Shown here: positions 16,249 to 23,386 of the stretch, in pieces
Numbering within the stretch: the stretch's first letter is position 1
How the letters are laid out: each line of letters opens with the position of its first letter
NCBI GenBank assembly: GCA_023387695.1
Contig: JAEWHT010000174.1
Span: 1 to 43,639, forward strand
Source: Pseudomonadota bacterium
GTDB lineage: Bacteria; Pseudomonadota; Alphaproteobacteria; Rhizobiales; Xanthobacteraceae
DNA length: 43,639 nt
Reading direction: 5' to 3'
Notes under the pieces: model-generated
Database searches by the model: none
Seen by the model: only the letters and a program-made list of their open reading frames with translations
Told to the model about the DNA's origin: nothing
Position numbers and translations under genes: made by a program

Positions 16249-17439
16249 TCAGTGCGCGTCATGCACGGATGGAATGACGATATTGGTGAGGATGTCCATC
16301 GCAGCCAGGCCTTCCTTGGGCTGGCCGTATTGCGCGGCTGAAGTCATCATGACGAGATCAAGCTCGGGGACGATGAAGATGCGCTGGCCACCCCAGCCGA
16401 AGGCGGCGATCCATTTGATCTCTTTGTCGCCGGCGAGAGAGCGACCCATCCACCATTGATAGCCGTAGAACAGCGTGCCGCCGAAATAACCAACGGCCTG
16501 GAAGCGCGGCGTGATCGATTGTGCGATCCAGTCAGCCGAGACGATTTGCTGGCCGTTCCACTGGCCACGATTGAGCACGAGCTGGCCGATCTTCGCCGCA
16601 TCGCGTGGCCGCAAGCGCAGCCCCGCAGCCGCCGCGAGTTTGCCGTTCTTGTAGTTCTTCCATTCGACATCGGGGATGCCGAGCGGCTGGAACAGGGCCT
16701 CGCGCGCGAACGCCTCCAGCGGCTTTTTCGAGACGCGCTCGACGATGTTGCCGAGCAATTCTGTACCGCCGCCACTATAGGCCCATAGCGTATCGGGTGG
16801 CGCTGCGATGGGGCGCGACAGAATGTAGCCAAGTGGATCCGGCTCGGTGAGGAGATGCGGCTCGTCGTTCTTCGGATCGGTCCAGGCTCGCGCCTCGTCC
16901 CATTTGAAGCCGGAAGACATCGTGAGCAGATGGCGCAAGGTGATGGCGTCCCATCCCGACTGCTTCACCGCTGCGTAGTCGGGGAAGAATTTCAGAACGG
17001 GCTCATCGACGCCTGCGATCAGCTTGCGGTCGATGGCGATTCCAACCAGCAACGAGGTCACGCTTTTGCTCGCCGAACGCATGTCGTGCTTGGTCGTTGC
17101 GCTGAATTCGTATGGGCCGTCCGGCTGTCCCCAGGGTTGGTCGTAGCCGGCAAAATATTGCTCGAAGACGAGCTTGCCATGCCTGACGACGACGACGGAA
17201 TGGACCGAAGTTTCCCGCTGCGCGAGCCGCGTAGCGACGCCACACAGTTTCGCACCATCCATGCCGACACTGCCAGGCGAGGCGATCTCCCAGCCATCGT
17301 CAATCGATGCCGGCGCTCCGCAGGCCTGGCCTTGTTGTCCGGGTGGCGTGCTCTCGGCCAGCAGGCTGGTGGCTGAGATGGAAAGTGCGAGCACGAGGCT
17401 CGCACTGAGACTCGAGAGCTGGGAGAATCGATCGCGCAT
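16249..17439 (-). CDS. Exported serine hydrolase, beta-lactamase/class C-like family
   Basis: A 396-residue protein with an N-terminal signal peptide (hydrophobic stretch about 10-28, cleavage near LLA-E), so it acts in the periplasm. The active-site SxxK is S122-AS-K125 in MRSASKSVTSLLVG, the second motif is YSGGGTELLG, and the fold continues to a C-terminal HxG-like region in FGWGGQRIFIVPELD. This pattern is shared by class C beta-lactamases, DD-peptidases and carboxylesterases (Beta-lactamase family, EstB-like). Esterase or peptidase activity is more likely than antibiotic resistance, but it is not decidable here. The ATG has GGGAGAAGGA ahead of it, and it follows the GST gene by 23 bases. 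Confidence 0.88.
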   Translation of the reverse strand: MRDRFSQLSSLSASLVLALSISATSLLAESTPPGQQGQACGAPASIDDGWEIASPGSVGMDGAKLCGVATRLAQRETSVHSVVVVRHGKLVFEQYFAGYDQPWGQPDGPYEFSATTKHDMRSASKSVTSLLVGIAIDRKLIAGVDEPVLKFFPDYAAVKQSGWDAITLRHLLTMSSGFKWDEARAWTDPKNDEPHLLTEPDPLGYILSRPIAAPPDTLWAYSGGGTELLGNIVERVSKKPLEAFAREALFQPLGIPDVEWKNYKNGKLAAAAGLRLRPRDAAKIGQLVLNRGQWNGQQIVSADWIAQSITPRFQAVGYFGGTLFYGYQWWMGRSLAGDKEIKWIAAFGWGGQRIFIVPELDLVMMTSAAQYGQPKEGLAAMDILTNIVIPSVHDAH

Positions 17440-17462
17440 CGTCCTTCTCCCGGCCTGTCTTG

Positions 17463-18074
17463 CTACGCCGCCGGCGGCACCGAGATCTTCACGGAGGGCC
17501 GCTCCAGCATCTTCTGATAGAAGGTGTCGAGTTTCGGATAGGCCTTGCGCCAGCCGCAATCGGCGAAGCGGAAGTCGGCATAGCCGAGCACGCAAACCAG
17601 GCCGATCTGCGAGATATCGAACGGACCGTTCAGCACGTCGGTCATGTTTTCGAAGCGCGCCATGCCGGTCCAGGCCCGGTTCCAGTGATCGTCCGACCAC
17701 GCCTGCCATTGCAGCCCCTGCGGCCGCACCATCTTTTCGTAGCGGCACAGCAGCATGGAATCGAGCATGCCGTTGATGAGCGAATGATTGGTCTTGGCCT
17801 TCCAGCGCCGCGGACCGTAGTCCGGGATCAGGCTGCCGCCGGCCATCTCGTTGAGATATTCGACGATGACGTAGGAGTCCAGAATGACGTCCCCGTCATC
17901 AGTGATCAGCACCGGCAGCTTCTTCAGCGGCGTGATCTTCGAATAATCCTCGTTCACCGTGCCCGGCGCGACCGTTGCCGACGTGAACTCGATCTTGTCG
18001 ATCAGCCCGAGCTCGATCGCTGCGATGCGCACCTTGCGAGCGAAGGGCGAGGCCTGGGAGAAGGAGAGTTTCAT
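17463..18074 (-). CDS. Glutathione S-transferase family protein
   Basis: A 203-residue cytosolic GST. The N-terminal thioredoxin-like domain begins MKLSFSQASPFARKVRIA, with the catalytic Ser/Tyr-type loop in SQASPFARK. The cis-Pro motif KLPVLI and DGDVILDSYVIVEYL (glutathione gamma-glutamyl contact DS) follow at about 50-75. The C-terminal helical domain carries the RPQGLQWQAW segment. The ATG at 18074 follows AAGGA. It heads a same-strand set with the serine hydrolase and an MBL hydrolase, a grouping that suggests detoxification or breakdown of an electrophilic compound. This is inference. Confidence 0.9.
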   Translation of the reverse strand: MKLSFSQASPFARKVRIAAIELGLIDKIEFTSATVAPGTVNEDYSKITPLKKLPVLITDDGDVILDSYVIVEYLNEMAGGSLIPDYGPRRWKAKTNHSLINGMLDSMLLCRYEKMVRPQGLQWQAWSDDHWNRAWTGMARFENMTDVLNGPFDISQIGLVCVLGYADFRFADCGWRKAYPKLDTFYQKMLERPSVKISVPPAA

Positions 18075-18120
18075 GGAGACTATTCCTTGCAGTCGATCTT
18101 GAGCGAACGGTGTCTCCTCC

Positions 18121-18208
18121 GTCATGGCCGGGCTTGACCCGGCCATCCACGCGTTTCCACGCGGTCAGAGTGTGAGACGTGGATGCCCGGGACAAGCCCG
18201 GGCATGAC
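18121..18208. repeat. Long intergenic palindrome (type 2 element, second copy)
   Basis: GTCATGGCCGGGCTTGACCC at the left and GGACAAGCCCGGGCATGAC at the right are near-perfect inverse complements around CCATCCACG/CGTGGATG. It is the same family as 8409-8511 and lies between the FAH-family and GST genes. Confidence 0.85.
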
Positions 18209-18235
18209 GACGAGGGTGGGCGTGGCCGCGGCAGC

Positions 18236-19078
18236 TTACGCCGCGACGATCTCCTGGCGCTGCTCGCCGAGGCCTTCGATGCCGAGCGTGATGACGTCGC
18301 CGACATTGAGGAAGGTCGGCGGCTTCATGCCGAGGCCGACGCCGGGCGGGGTGCCCGTGGTGATGATGTCGCCCGGCAGCAGCGTCATGAACTGCGAGAC
18401 ATAGGAGATGCACTTGGCCATCGAGAAGATCATGGTCTTGGTCGAGCCGGTCTGGCGGCGCTGACCGTTGACGTCGAGCCACATCGACAAGTTCTGCACG
18501 TCCTTGATCTCGTCCTTGGTGGCGAGCCAGGGGCCGACCGGGCCGAACGTGTCGTGCGACTTGCCCTTGGTCCACTGACCCAGGCGCTCGGTCTGGAAGT
18601 TACGTTCGGAGACGTCGTTGCAGACGCAATAGCCGGCGACGTAATTCAGCGCATCCGCTTCCGAGATGTACTTGGCGCGGGTGCCGATGATCGCGGCGAT
18701 CTCGACTTCCCAGTCGAGCTTGGTCGAGCCGCGCGGCTTCTCGACATTGTCGTTCGGGCCGCACAGCGAGGTGTTGGCCTTCATGAAGATGATCGGCTCG
18801 GTCGGGATCGCGGCGCCTGTCTCCTTGGCATGGTCGCTGTAGTTGAGGCCGATGGCGACGAATTTCGATATGCCGGTGACGGGCGCGCCGAAACGCGGCT
18901 TGCCGGAGACGGCCGGCAGGGAGGCGGGATCGATCGCCGCCAGCTTCTTCAGGCTGTCCGGCGAATAGGCCTCGCCGGTGAGGTCCTTCACATGCGCCGA
19001 CAGGTCGCGTAACTGGCCGGATTTGTCGATCAGGCCGGGCTTTTCTGCACCCTTATCGCCATAACGAACTAGCTTCAT
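18236..19078 (-). CDS. Fumarylacetoacetate hydrolase (FAH) family protein
   Basis: A 280-residue member of the FAH superfamily, which hydrolyses or tautomerises acylpyruvate-type beta-diketo acids using a bound divalent metal. The core begins near FVAIGLNYSDHAKE, the metal carboxylates are in KLDWEVEIAAIIG, and CNDVSERNFQ, GPVGPWL, PGDIITTGTPPGVG complete the pattern. An N-terminal 60-residue cap is present. The ATG at 19078 is preceded by GGGAG. It resembles the ureidoglycolate lyase/2,4-diketo acid hydrolase subgroup more than true FAH, but the substrate is open. Palindromic elements flank it on both sides, so it is probably a single-gene transcript. Confidence 0.9.
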   Translation of the reverse strand: MKLVRYGDKGAEKPGLIDKSGQLRDLSAHVKDLTGEAYSPDSLKKLAAIDPASLPAVSGKPRFGAPVTGISKFVAIGLNYSDHAKETGAAIPTEPIIFMKANTSLCGPNDNVEKPRGSTKLDWEVEIAAIIGTRAKYISEADALNYVAGYCVCNDVSERNFQTERLGQWTKGKSHDTFGPVGPWLATKDEIKDVQNLSMWLDVNGQRRQTGSTKTMIFSMAKCISYVSQFMTLLPGDIITTGTPPGVGLGMKPPTFLNVGDVITLGIEGLGEQRQEIVAA

Positions 19079-19197
19079 TCTCGTTTCTCCCTTGGGATGG
19101 ACTGATCGGTTAAATAGCTTCATGGAACAGGGCGGCAGGAAATTCAACCGCCGAAAAAGGCGTGCATTGCAGCCCTCTCAATTCGGTGGGCGCCTCC

Positions 19198-19319
19198 GTG
19201 TCCCGGACGCGGTGCAGCGTGTAACGCTGCTCCGCAGAGCCGGGACCCAGAATGCCGCAAGCATGGGCCCCGGCTTAGCAGCGCATCACTTCGTGCTGCG
19301 CAGCATCCGGGGCACGAGA
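19198..19319. repeat. Long intergenic palindrome (rhizobial REP-like element, type 4)
   Basis: GTGTCCCGGACGCGGTGCAGC at the left end pairs imperfectly with GCTGCGCAGCATCCGGGGCA at the right. Inner stems include GCAGCGTGTAACGCTGC and AGCGCATCACTTCGTGCTGCG. The element fills the space between the MBL and FAH genes. Confidence 0.8.
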
Positions 19320-19320
19320 C

Positions 19321-20169
19321 CTAGGTCAGCGCCATAAACTTGAACGCATCGCCCTCGCGGCGGATATGCCCGGCCGAGAAATGACCGCCGATCACCAGCG
19401 TCGGCGTATCGGCAAACCGGCCGAACAGCTCGCGCCGTGTCTTGGCTGATTGGCCCTGGTCGGAATCAGCGGTGGAGGACCAGCCGAGATGTGCCATCTG
19501 GCAGGGATGATGGGCGACGTCGCCGGTCAGCAGCCCCTGTTCGCCATCCGACTGAACCAGGATGCTCATGTGGCCGGGGCTGTGACCCGGTGTCGGGATC
19601 ATGCTGATCTCGTCCGAGAGCCTGTGGTCGCTCGGGATCAGGTCGGCACGGTCGGCATCGATGATCGGCTTCACGGAATCGTCAAACACGGCCTGCTTGT
19701 CCGGCTCGGACGAATGGTCGCGCCAGTGCTCGTATTCGGTGCGGCCGAACACGTAGCGTGCCTTCGGGAAAGCCGGCACCCATTTGCCGCCGACGAGCTT
19801 CGTATTCCAGCCGACATGGTCGACGTGAAGATGCGTGCACAGCACGGTGTCGATGCTGTCGGGTGGAAAGCCCGCCGCCGCCATCATCTCGAGGAATGGC
19901 GTATTGCGGTTATTCCAGGTCGGGACGTTGCGGCCCTGCTTGTCGTTGCCGAGGCCGGTGTCGACCACGATCCGGCGCGTGGGCGTCTCAACCACCAGCG
20001 AATGGATCGACATTTTCAGCCGGCCTTCTTCGGTGGCGAAATGCGGGATCAGCCAGGGCAGCTTCTGGATTTCGTCATTGCTGGCCAAAGGCAGGATGAA
20101 GCGGGTCGAGCCGACCGTCTCCATTTCCACGACCTTGGTGATTTTGACCTTGCCGACCTTCCAGTGCAT
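19321..20169 (-). CDS. MBL-fold metallo-hydrolase (second paralog)
   Basis: A 282-residue metallo-beta-lactamase-fold hydrolase with the zinc motif H113-L-H115-V-D117-H118, then PTPGHSPGH, TGDVAHHP and GGHFSAGH supplying the remaining ligands. It closely resembles the MBL protein at 15362-16231. The start ATG at 20169 (MHWKVGKVKI) is chosen because GAGGGGA is correctly spaced from it; an earlier ATG overlaps that ribosome site. No export signal is present. It is divergent from the DUF3775 gene. Lactonase-like or other ester hydrolysis is likely, with unknown substrate. Confidence 0.9.
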   Translation of the reverse strand: MHWKVGKVKITKVVEMETVGSTRFILPLASNDEIQKLPWLIPHFATEEGRLKMSIHSLVVETPTRRIVVDTGLGNDKQGRNVPTWNNRNTPFLEMMAAAGFPPDSIDTVLCTHLHVDHVGWNTKLVGGKWVPAFPKARYVFGRTEYEHWRDHSSEPDKQAVFDDSVKPIIDADRADLIPSDHRLSDEISMIPTPGHSPGHMSILVQSDGEQGLLTGDVAHHPCQMAHLGWSSTADSDQGQSAKTRRELFGRFADTPTLVIGGHFSAGHIRREGDAFKFMALT

Positions 20170-20291
20170 TGGGCGTCCCCTCATTTTCTTGCTTTCGCAA
20201 AAGATGCGGCCTTCCGCTGTCGAAGGCAATGGATCATCTGTCGTGATGTCGCGTTATCAAGGGAACCCAGGAATAGCCTGAGGGGGAGCCC

Positions 20292-20723
20292 ATGCCAGAG
20301 CTTGCGATTTCCGCCGACAAAGTCACCTTCATCATCGAGAAGGCCCGTGAATTCGACGTCAAGGAAGGGGCGTCCGATCCGGATTCGGGATCGAACCCCT
20401 CCGACGATGACGAGATCGATGTGCTGGAAGACAGCAATTCCGATCCTGTTGCAGCCGAACTCGCCGGCTTTATCCAGGCGCTGAACGAGGATGAGCAGCT
20501 CGATCTGGTCACGCTGATGTGGCTCGGCCGCGGCGATGGCGATGTGGACGAGTGGGACGATCTGCGCGCCCGCGCTATCGAGGCGCGCAGCGAATACAAG
20601 ACGCCCCGGCGCGAGACGGTGCAATATCTGCTGGGCGAGCCGATGCTGGGCGATCTGCTCGCCGACGGCATGGACGAACTCGGCATCGACTGGACCGACG
20701 AACGGACCACGCCGGTATCTTAG
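20292..20723 (+). CDS. DUF3775 protein
   Basis: A 143-residue acidic protein. The N-terminal ADKVTFIIEKAREFDVKE is followed by an Asp/Ser-rich linker (about 28-48) and a helical part with LNEDEQLDLVTLMWLGRGD and a C-terminal LLADGMDELGIDW. This matches DUF3775 as I recall it, a family common in alphaproteobacteria without assigned function. No signal peptide or membrane segment is present. GAGGGGGAG lies ahead of the ATG. It converges on the quinone oxidoreductase gene with a 3-base gap between stops. Confidence 0.85.
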   Translation: MPELAISADKVTFIIEKAREFDVKEGASDPDSGSNPSDDDEIDVLEDSNSDPVAAELAGFIQALNEDEQLDLVTLMWLGRGDGDVDEWDDLRARAIEARSEYKTPRRETVQYLLGEPMLGDLLADGMDELGIDWTDERTTPVS

Positions 20724-20726
20724 CCT

Positions 20727-21716
20727 TTACCGCGCGCAGTCGACGATCACGGTACCGAGCTTGTCGCCCTTTTCGACGGCGAGATGGGCCTGCACCGTAT
20801 CAGAGAGCGCGAATTGTGCCGCGACGTTGTGGATGCGCGCCCCCGCGGCCAGCCATTTCGAAATGTCGGCCTGTGCCGCCGCGAGCAGCGAAGACGGCAG
20901 CGCGAACAGGACCAGCGCTCGCAACGAAATGCACTTCTCCATCAGTTCGCGCATCGGCAATGTCGGCGTGCGGTTACCGTTGGTGGCATAGACCGCGATC
21001 GTGGAATTCATCGCCATCAACTTCAGTGTCGTTACGATATTGCCACCGAAATCGACATCGACGACGCGATCGACACCGCGGCCGCCGGTAAACGCCATCG
21101 CCTTCGCGACAACGTCGTCATCCCTGTAGTTGACGACGAGATCGGCGCCCGCAAGTCGCGCCTGCTCGCCTTTCATTGCCGAACTAACGGTCGCGATCAC
21201 CTGCGCGCCGCCCCATTTGGCGAGCTGCACGGCATAGTGACCAACCGCGCCGGCGCCGCCGGTGACAAGCACGGTCTTGCCGACGATCGGCCCGTCCGCA
21301 AACAGCGAGCACCACGCTGTCATCGCGGGGATGCCGAGCGTTGCGCCTTCCGCGAAGGAGAGATTGTCCGGCAGCGGTGTCACCAACTGCTCCGCGAGCG
21401 CGATATATTCCGCCGCAGTGCCGAAGGCGCGACCGTTGCGCTGGCCGTTGAACAGCCAGACGCGGTCGCCGATCTTGAACCGCGTCACGCCGTCGCCGAT
21501 CTGATCGACGAAGCCGGCACCGTCGCTGTTCGGAATCACGCGTGGATACTCCATCGCGCGGTAGCTGCCGCCGCGCCGGCCGACATCAGCCGGGTTCACG
21601 CCGGAGGCTTCCAGGCGAATGCGAACTTCGCCGGATCTAGCGACCGGCGTCGCCATCTCACCATAGGTGAGAACGCCGACAGCCGGTCCCGTTTGCTCGT
21701 ACCAGACGGCTCTCAC
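20727..21716 (-). CDS. Quinone-oxidoreductase-like MDR protein
   Basis: A 329-residue medium-chain reductase without zinc: the structural Cys cluster is absent, and the cofactor loop is LVTGGAGAVGHYAVQLAKW, the NADPH pattern of quinone reductases. The N-terminal GroES-like domain includes SGVNPADVGRRGGSY and GDRVWLFNG. It reduces quinones or activated alkenes in the cytosol; the exact substrate is unknown. The GTG start overlaps the upstream SDR stop by four bases (GTGA), so the two are translationally coupled and probably act together. Its 3' end converges on the DUF3775 gene. Confidence 0.9.
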   Translation of the reverse strand: MRAVWYEQTGPAVGVLTYGEMATPVARSGEVRIRLEASGVNPADVGRRGGSYRAMEYPRVIPNSDGAGFVDQIGDGVTRFKIGDRVWLFNGQRNGRAFGTAAEYIALAEQLVTPLPDNLSFAEGATLGIPAMTAWCSLFADGPIVGKTVLVTGGAGAVGHYAVQLAKWGGAQVIATVSSAMKGEQARLAGADLVVNYRDDDVVAKAMAFTGGRGVDRVVDVDFGGNIVTTLKLMAMNSTIAVYATNGNRTPTLPMRELMEKCISLRALVLFALPSSLLAAAQADISKWLAAGARIHNVAAQFALSDTVQAHLAVEKGDKLGTVIVDCAR

Positions 21717-22495
21717 AGCGTGCCGGGGAAGGCGCCGCCGTCGAGCAGGATGTTCTGGCCGGTGATGAAGCCGGCCTTGGCGCCGCACAGGAAGGCGCAG
21801 GCATAGCCGAACTCGTCGGGATCGCCGAAACGGCCGGCGGGGTTGAGCTTGGCGCGCTCAGCCAGGATCTGGTCCGGCGTAACGCCGCGCTTGTCGGCTT
21901 CACCCTTCGCGGTGCTGCGCAGGCGGTCGGTCTCGAACGGGCCGGGCAAGAGGCCGTTGATGGTGACGTTGTTGATCACGGTCTTGCGCGATAGGCCGGC
22001 GATGAAGCCGGTGAGGCCGGCGCGCGCGCCATTGGAGAGGCCGAGAATGTCGATCGGCGCCTTCACCGCGGCCGAGGTGATGTTGACGATGCGGCCGAAT
22101 TTACGCGCCATCATGCCGTCGACCGTCGACTTGATCAGCTCGTTCGGCGTCAGCATGTTGGCGTCGATCGCCTTGATCCAGTCGTCGCGGGTCCAGTTGC
22201 GGAAATCGCCGGGCGGCGGGCCGCCCGCATTGTTGATGAGAATGTCGGGCTCTGGGCAGGCCTTCAGCACGGCCTCGCGGCCGGCGGGCGTGGTGATGTC
22301 GCCGACGATCTCGGTGACCTTCACGTTCGGATAGGCCTTGCGGATTTCGTCGGCCGTCTTTTTCAGCGCTTCGGCGCCGCGCGCGGTCAGCGTGACGTCG
22401 ACGCCGGCTTCGGCCAGCGAGAAGGCGCAAGCGCGCCCCAGGCCCTTGCTGGATGCGCAGACGATGGCGCGGCGACCTTTGATCCCAAGATCCAC
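21713..22495 (-). CDS. SDR-family protein of the non-canonical BKR-like subgroup
   Basis: A 260-residue SDR. The cofactor motif is CASSKGLGRACA rather than TGxxxGIG, and NNAGG is normal. The position of the catalytic Tyr-Lys pair reads S154-NGA-R158 in LGLSNGARAGLTGF, so both residues are replaced. This matches an SDR subgroup related to beta-ketoacyl reductases that is known for lacking the standard tetrad. The start is GTG at 22495 behind GGGAG. It is coupled by a four-base overlap to the quinone-oxidoreductase-like gene. Function is unknown; a non-standard redox or isomerase activity is possible. Confidence 0.88.
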   Translation of the reverse strand: MDLGIKGRRAIVCASSKGLGRACAFSLAEAGVDVTLTARGAEALKKTADEIRKAYPNVKVTEIVGDITTPAGREAVLKACPEPDILINNAGGPPPGDFRNWTRDDWIKAIDANMLTPNELIKSTVDGMMARKFGRIVNITSAAVKAPIDILGLSNGARAGLTGFIAGLSRKTVINNVTINGLLPGPFETDRLRSTAKGEADKRGVTPDQILAERAKLNPAGRFGDPDEFGYACAFLCGAKAGFITGQNILLDGGAFPGTL

Positions 22496-22618
22496 AGTTT
22501 CACTCCCGAAAATAGCAGGCTGGTTTTGAACGGGCGGCACTCTAGCCAACCTGGACCGCCCTGATAAGGGAGGTGCCCGCGTCAAAATGCATGGCGCGGG
22601 CTGCGGCGATGCAAACGG

Positions 22619-22688
22619 GCATGATCCGGACCCGAAGGGCGCGTTAGCGAAAAGTGTGTAGCGCTTTTCCGAACAGATCATGTCCAAA
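22619..22688. repeat. Intergenic palindromic repeat (type 5)
   Basis: GCATGATCCGGAC near the left and GAACAGATCATGTC near the right are roughly inverted. AGCGAAAAG and GCGCTTTTCCG form a stem around TGTGTA in the middle. The pattern of ATGATCCGG, GAAAAGTG and CTTTTCCG resembles a dispersed element of Bradyrhizobium and Rhodopseudomonas. It ends next to the CvpA-like gene. Confidence 0.65.
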
Positions 22689-22701
22689 CAAAAAGCGCGC
22701 G

Positions 22702-23214
22702 TTAGATGCGCCGCTCCTGCTTGAGGCGGTCGATCGCCGCGGCGGCCTCGGGCGGCAGCGACTTGAAGCCCATCTGCCCGACCAGCGAGAACAGTGGCCG
22801 CAGATGCGAGCCGACGAGGAAGGGCGGCTGACGGTTGGCCGGCACGATCTGGTCGAACACCAGCACCAGCGTGGTGGCCACGAGCCCGACCCTGATCGCG
22901 CCAAGCGCAGCACCGCCGAGCCGGTCGCCGATCCCGGCATCGCGGATCGTATCGCTCAGCACGAAGCGGCCGATATATCCCAGCAGCATGCCGACGACGA
23001 TGAAAATGCCGAAGAACCAGATCCAGTTCTGAAACTGCGGCGCGTTCGGATTGCCGGCGACCTGCGGCACGATCAGCGGCATCAGCGCGACGGCGATGGG
23101 TGCGGCGAGGAGATAGGCGAGGATGGTCATGGCGCTGCCAAGCAGGCCAGTCCGGAATCCAAAGCCGATCGCGATTGCGAGCGCGGCATAGACGGCGAGA
23201 TCGAAACTATTCAT
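22702..23214 (-). CDS. CvpA-family membrane protein
   Basis: A 170-residue inner-membrane protein starting MNSFDLAVYAALAIAIGFGF, with about four hydrophobic segments: about 5-25, 27-48, 62-85 and 102-122. GIGDRLGGAALGAIRVGLVA is the conserved CvpA-type glycine-rich segment. CvpA proteins affect colicin V production and envelope or bile stress tolerance in enterics; the molecular role is unclear. The ATG at 23214 is preceded by AGGG. It stands alone between the SDR pair and the GMC oxidoreductase gene, all on the same strand. Confidence 0.82.
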   Translation of the reverse strand: MNSFDLAVYAALAIAIGFGFRTGLLGSAMTILAYLLAAPIAVALMPLIVPQVAGNPNAPQFQNWIWFFGIFIVVGMLLGYIGRFVLSDTIRDAGIGDRLGGAALGAIRVGLVATTLVLVFDQIVPANRQPPFLVGSHLRPLFSLVGQMGFKSLPPEAAAAIDRLKQERRI

Positions 23215-23344
23215 GAGCAAAACCCTGCCAATGGAACGAATGAACGGCGAACCGGTCATTCGGTTTCAGATCGCTAAAATCGTCTGTTCTTTTCTTGGCT
23301 CCGGGGGCTCGGATAGTGCGTCCGTCAGATTATTGGACGTCTCT

Positions 23345-23378
23345 GTAAAGAAATCCTCTCCTCGCAAGCGAGGAGAGG
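23345..23378 (-). terminator. Hairpin terminator after the GMC oxidoreductase gene
   Basis: CCTCTCCTCGC and GCGAGGAGAGG are perfect 11-base arms with only AA between them. On the minus strand the stem is followed by ATTTCTTTAC. It lies 8 bases beyond the stop of the GMC gene. The CTCTCC...GCAAGC core recurs in intergenic sequence at about 123-140 and 35982-36006. Confidence 0.7.
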
Positions 23379-23386
23379 GAGACCAT

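Noticed and set aside
4448..19319. The spaced palindromic repeats as CRISPR or as ordinary terminators
   Set aside because: The repeats are single, long, imperfectly self-complementary and without regular spacers, and no cas genes are seen. Most lack a T-run.
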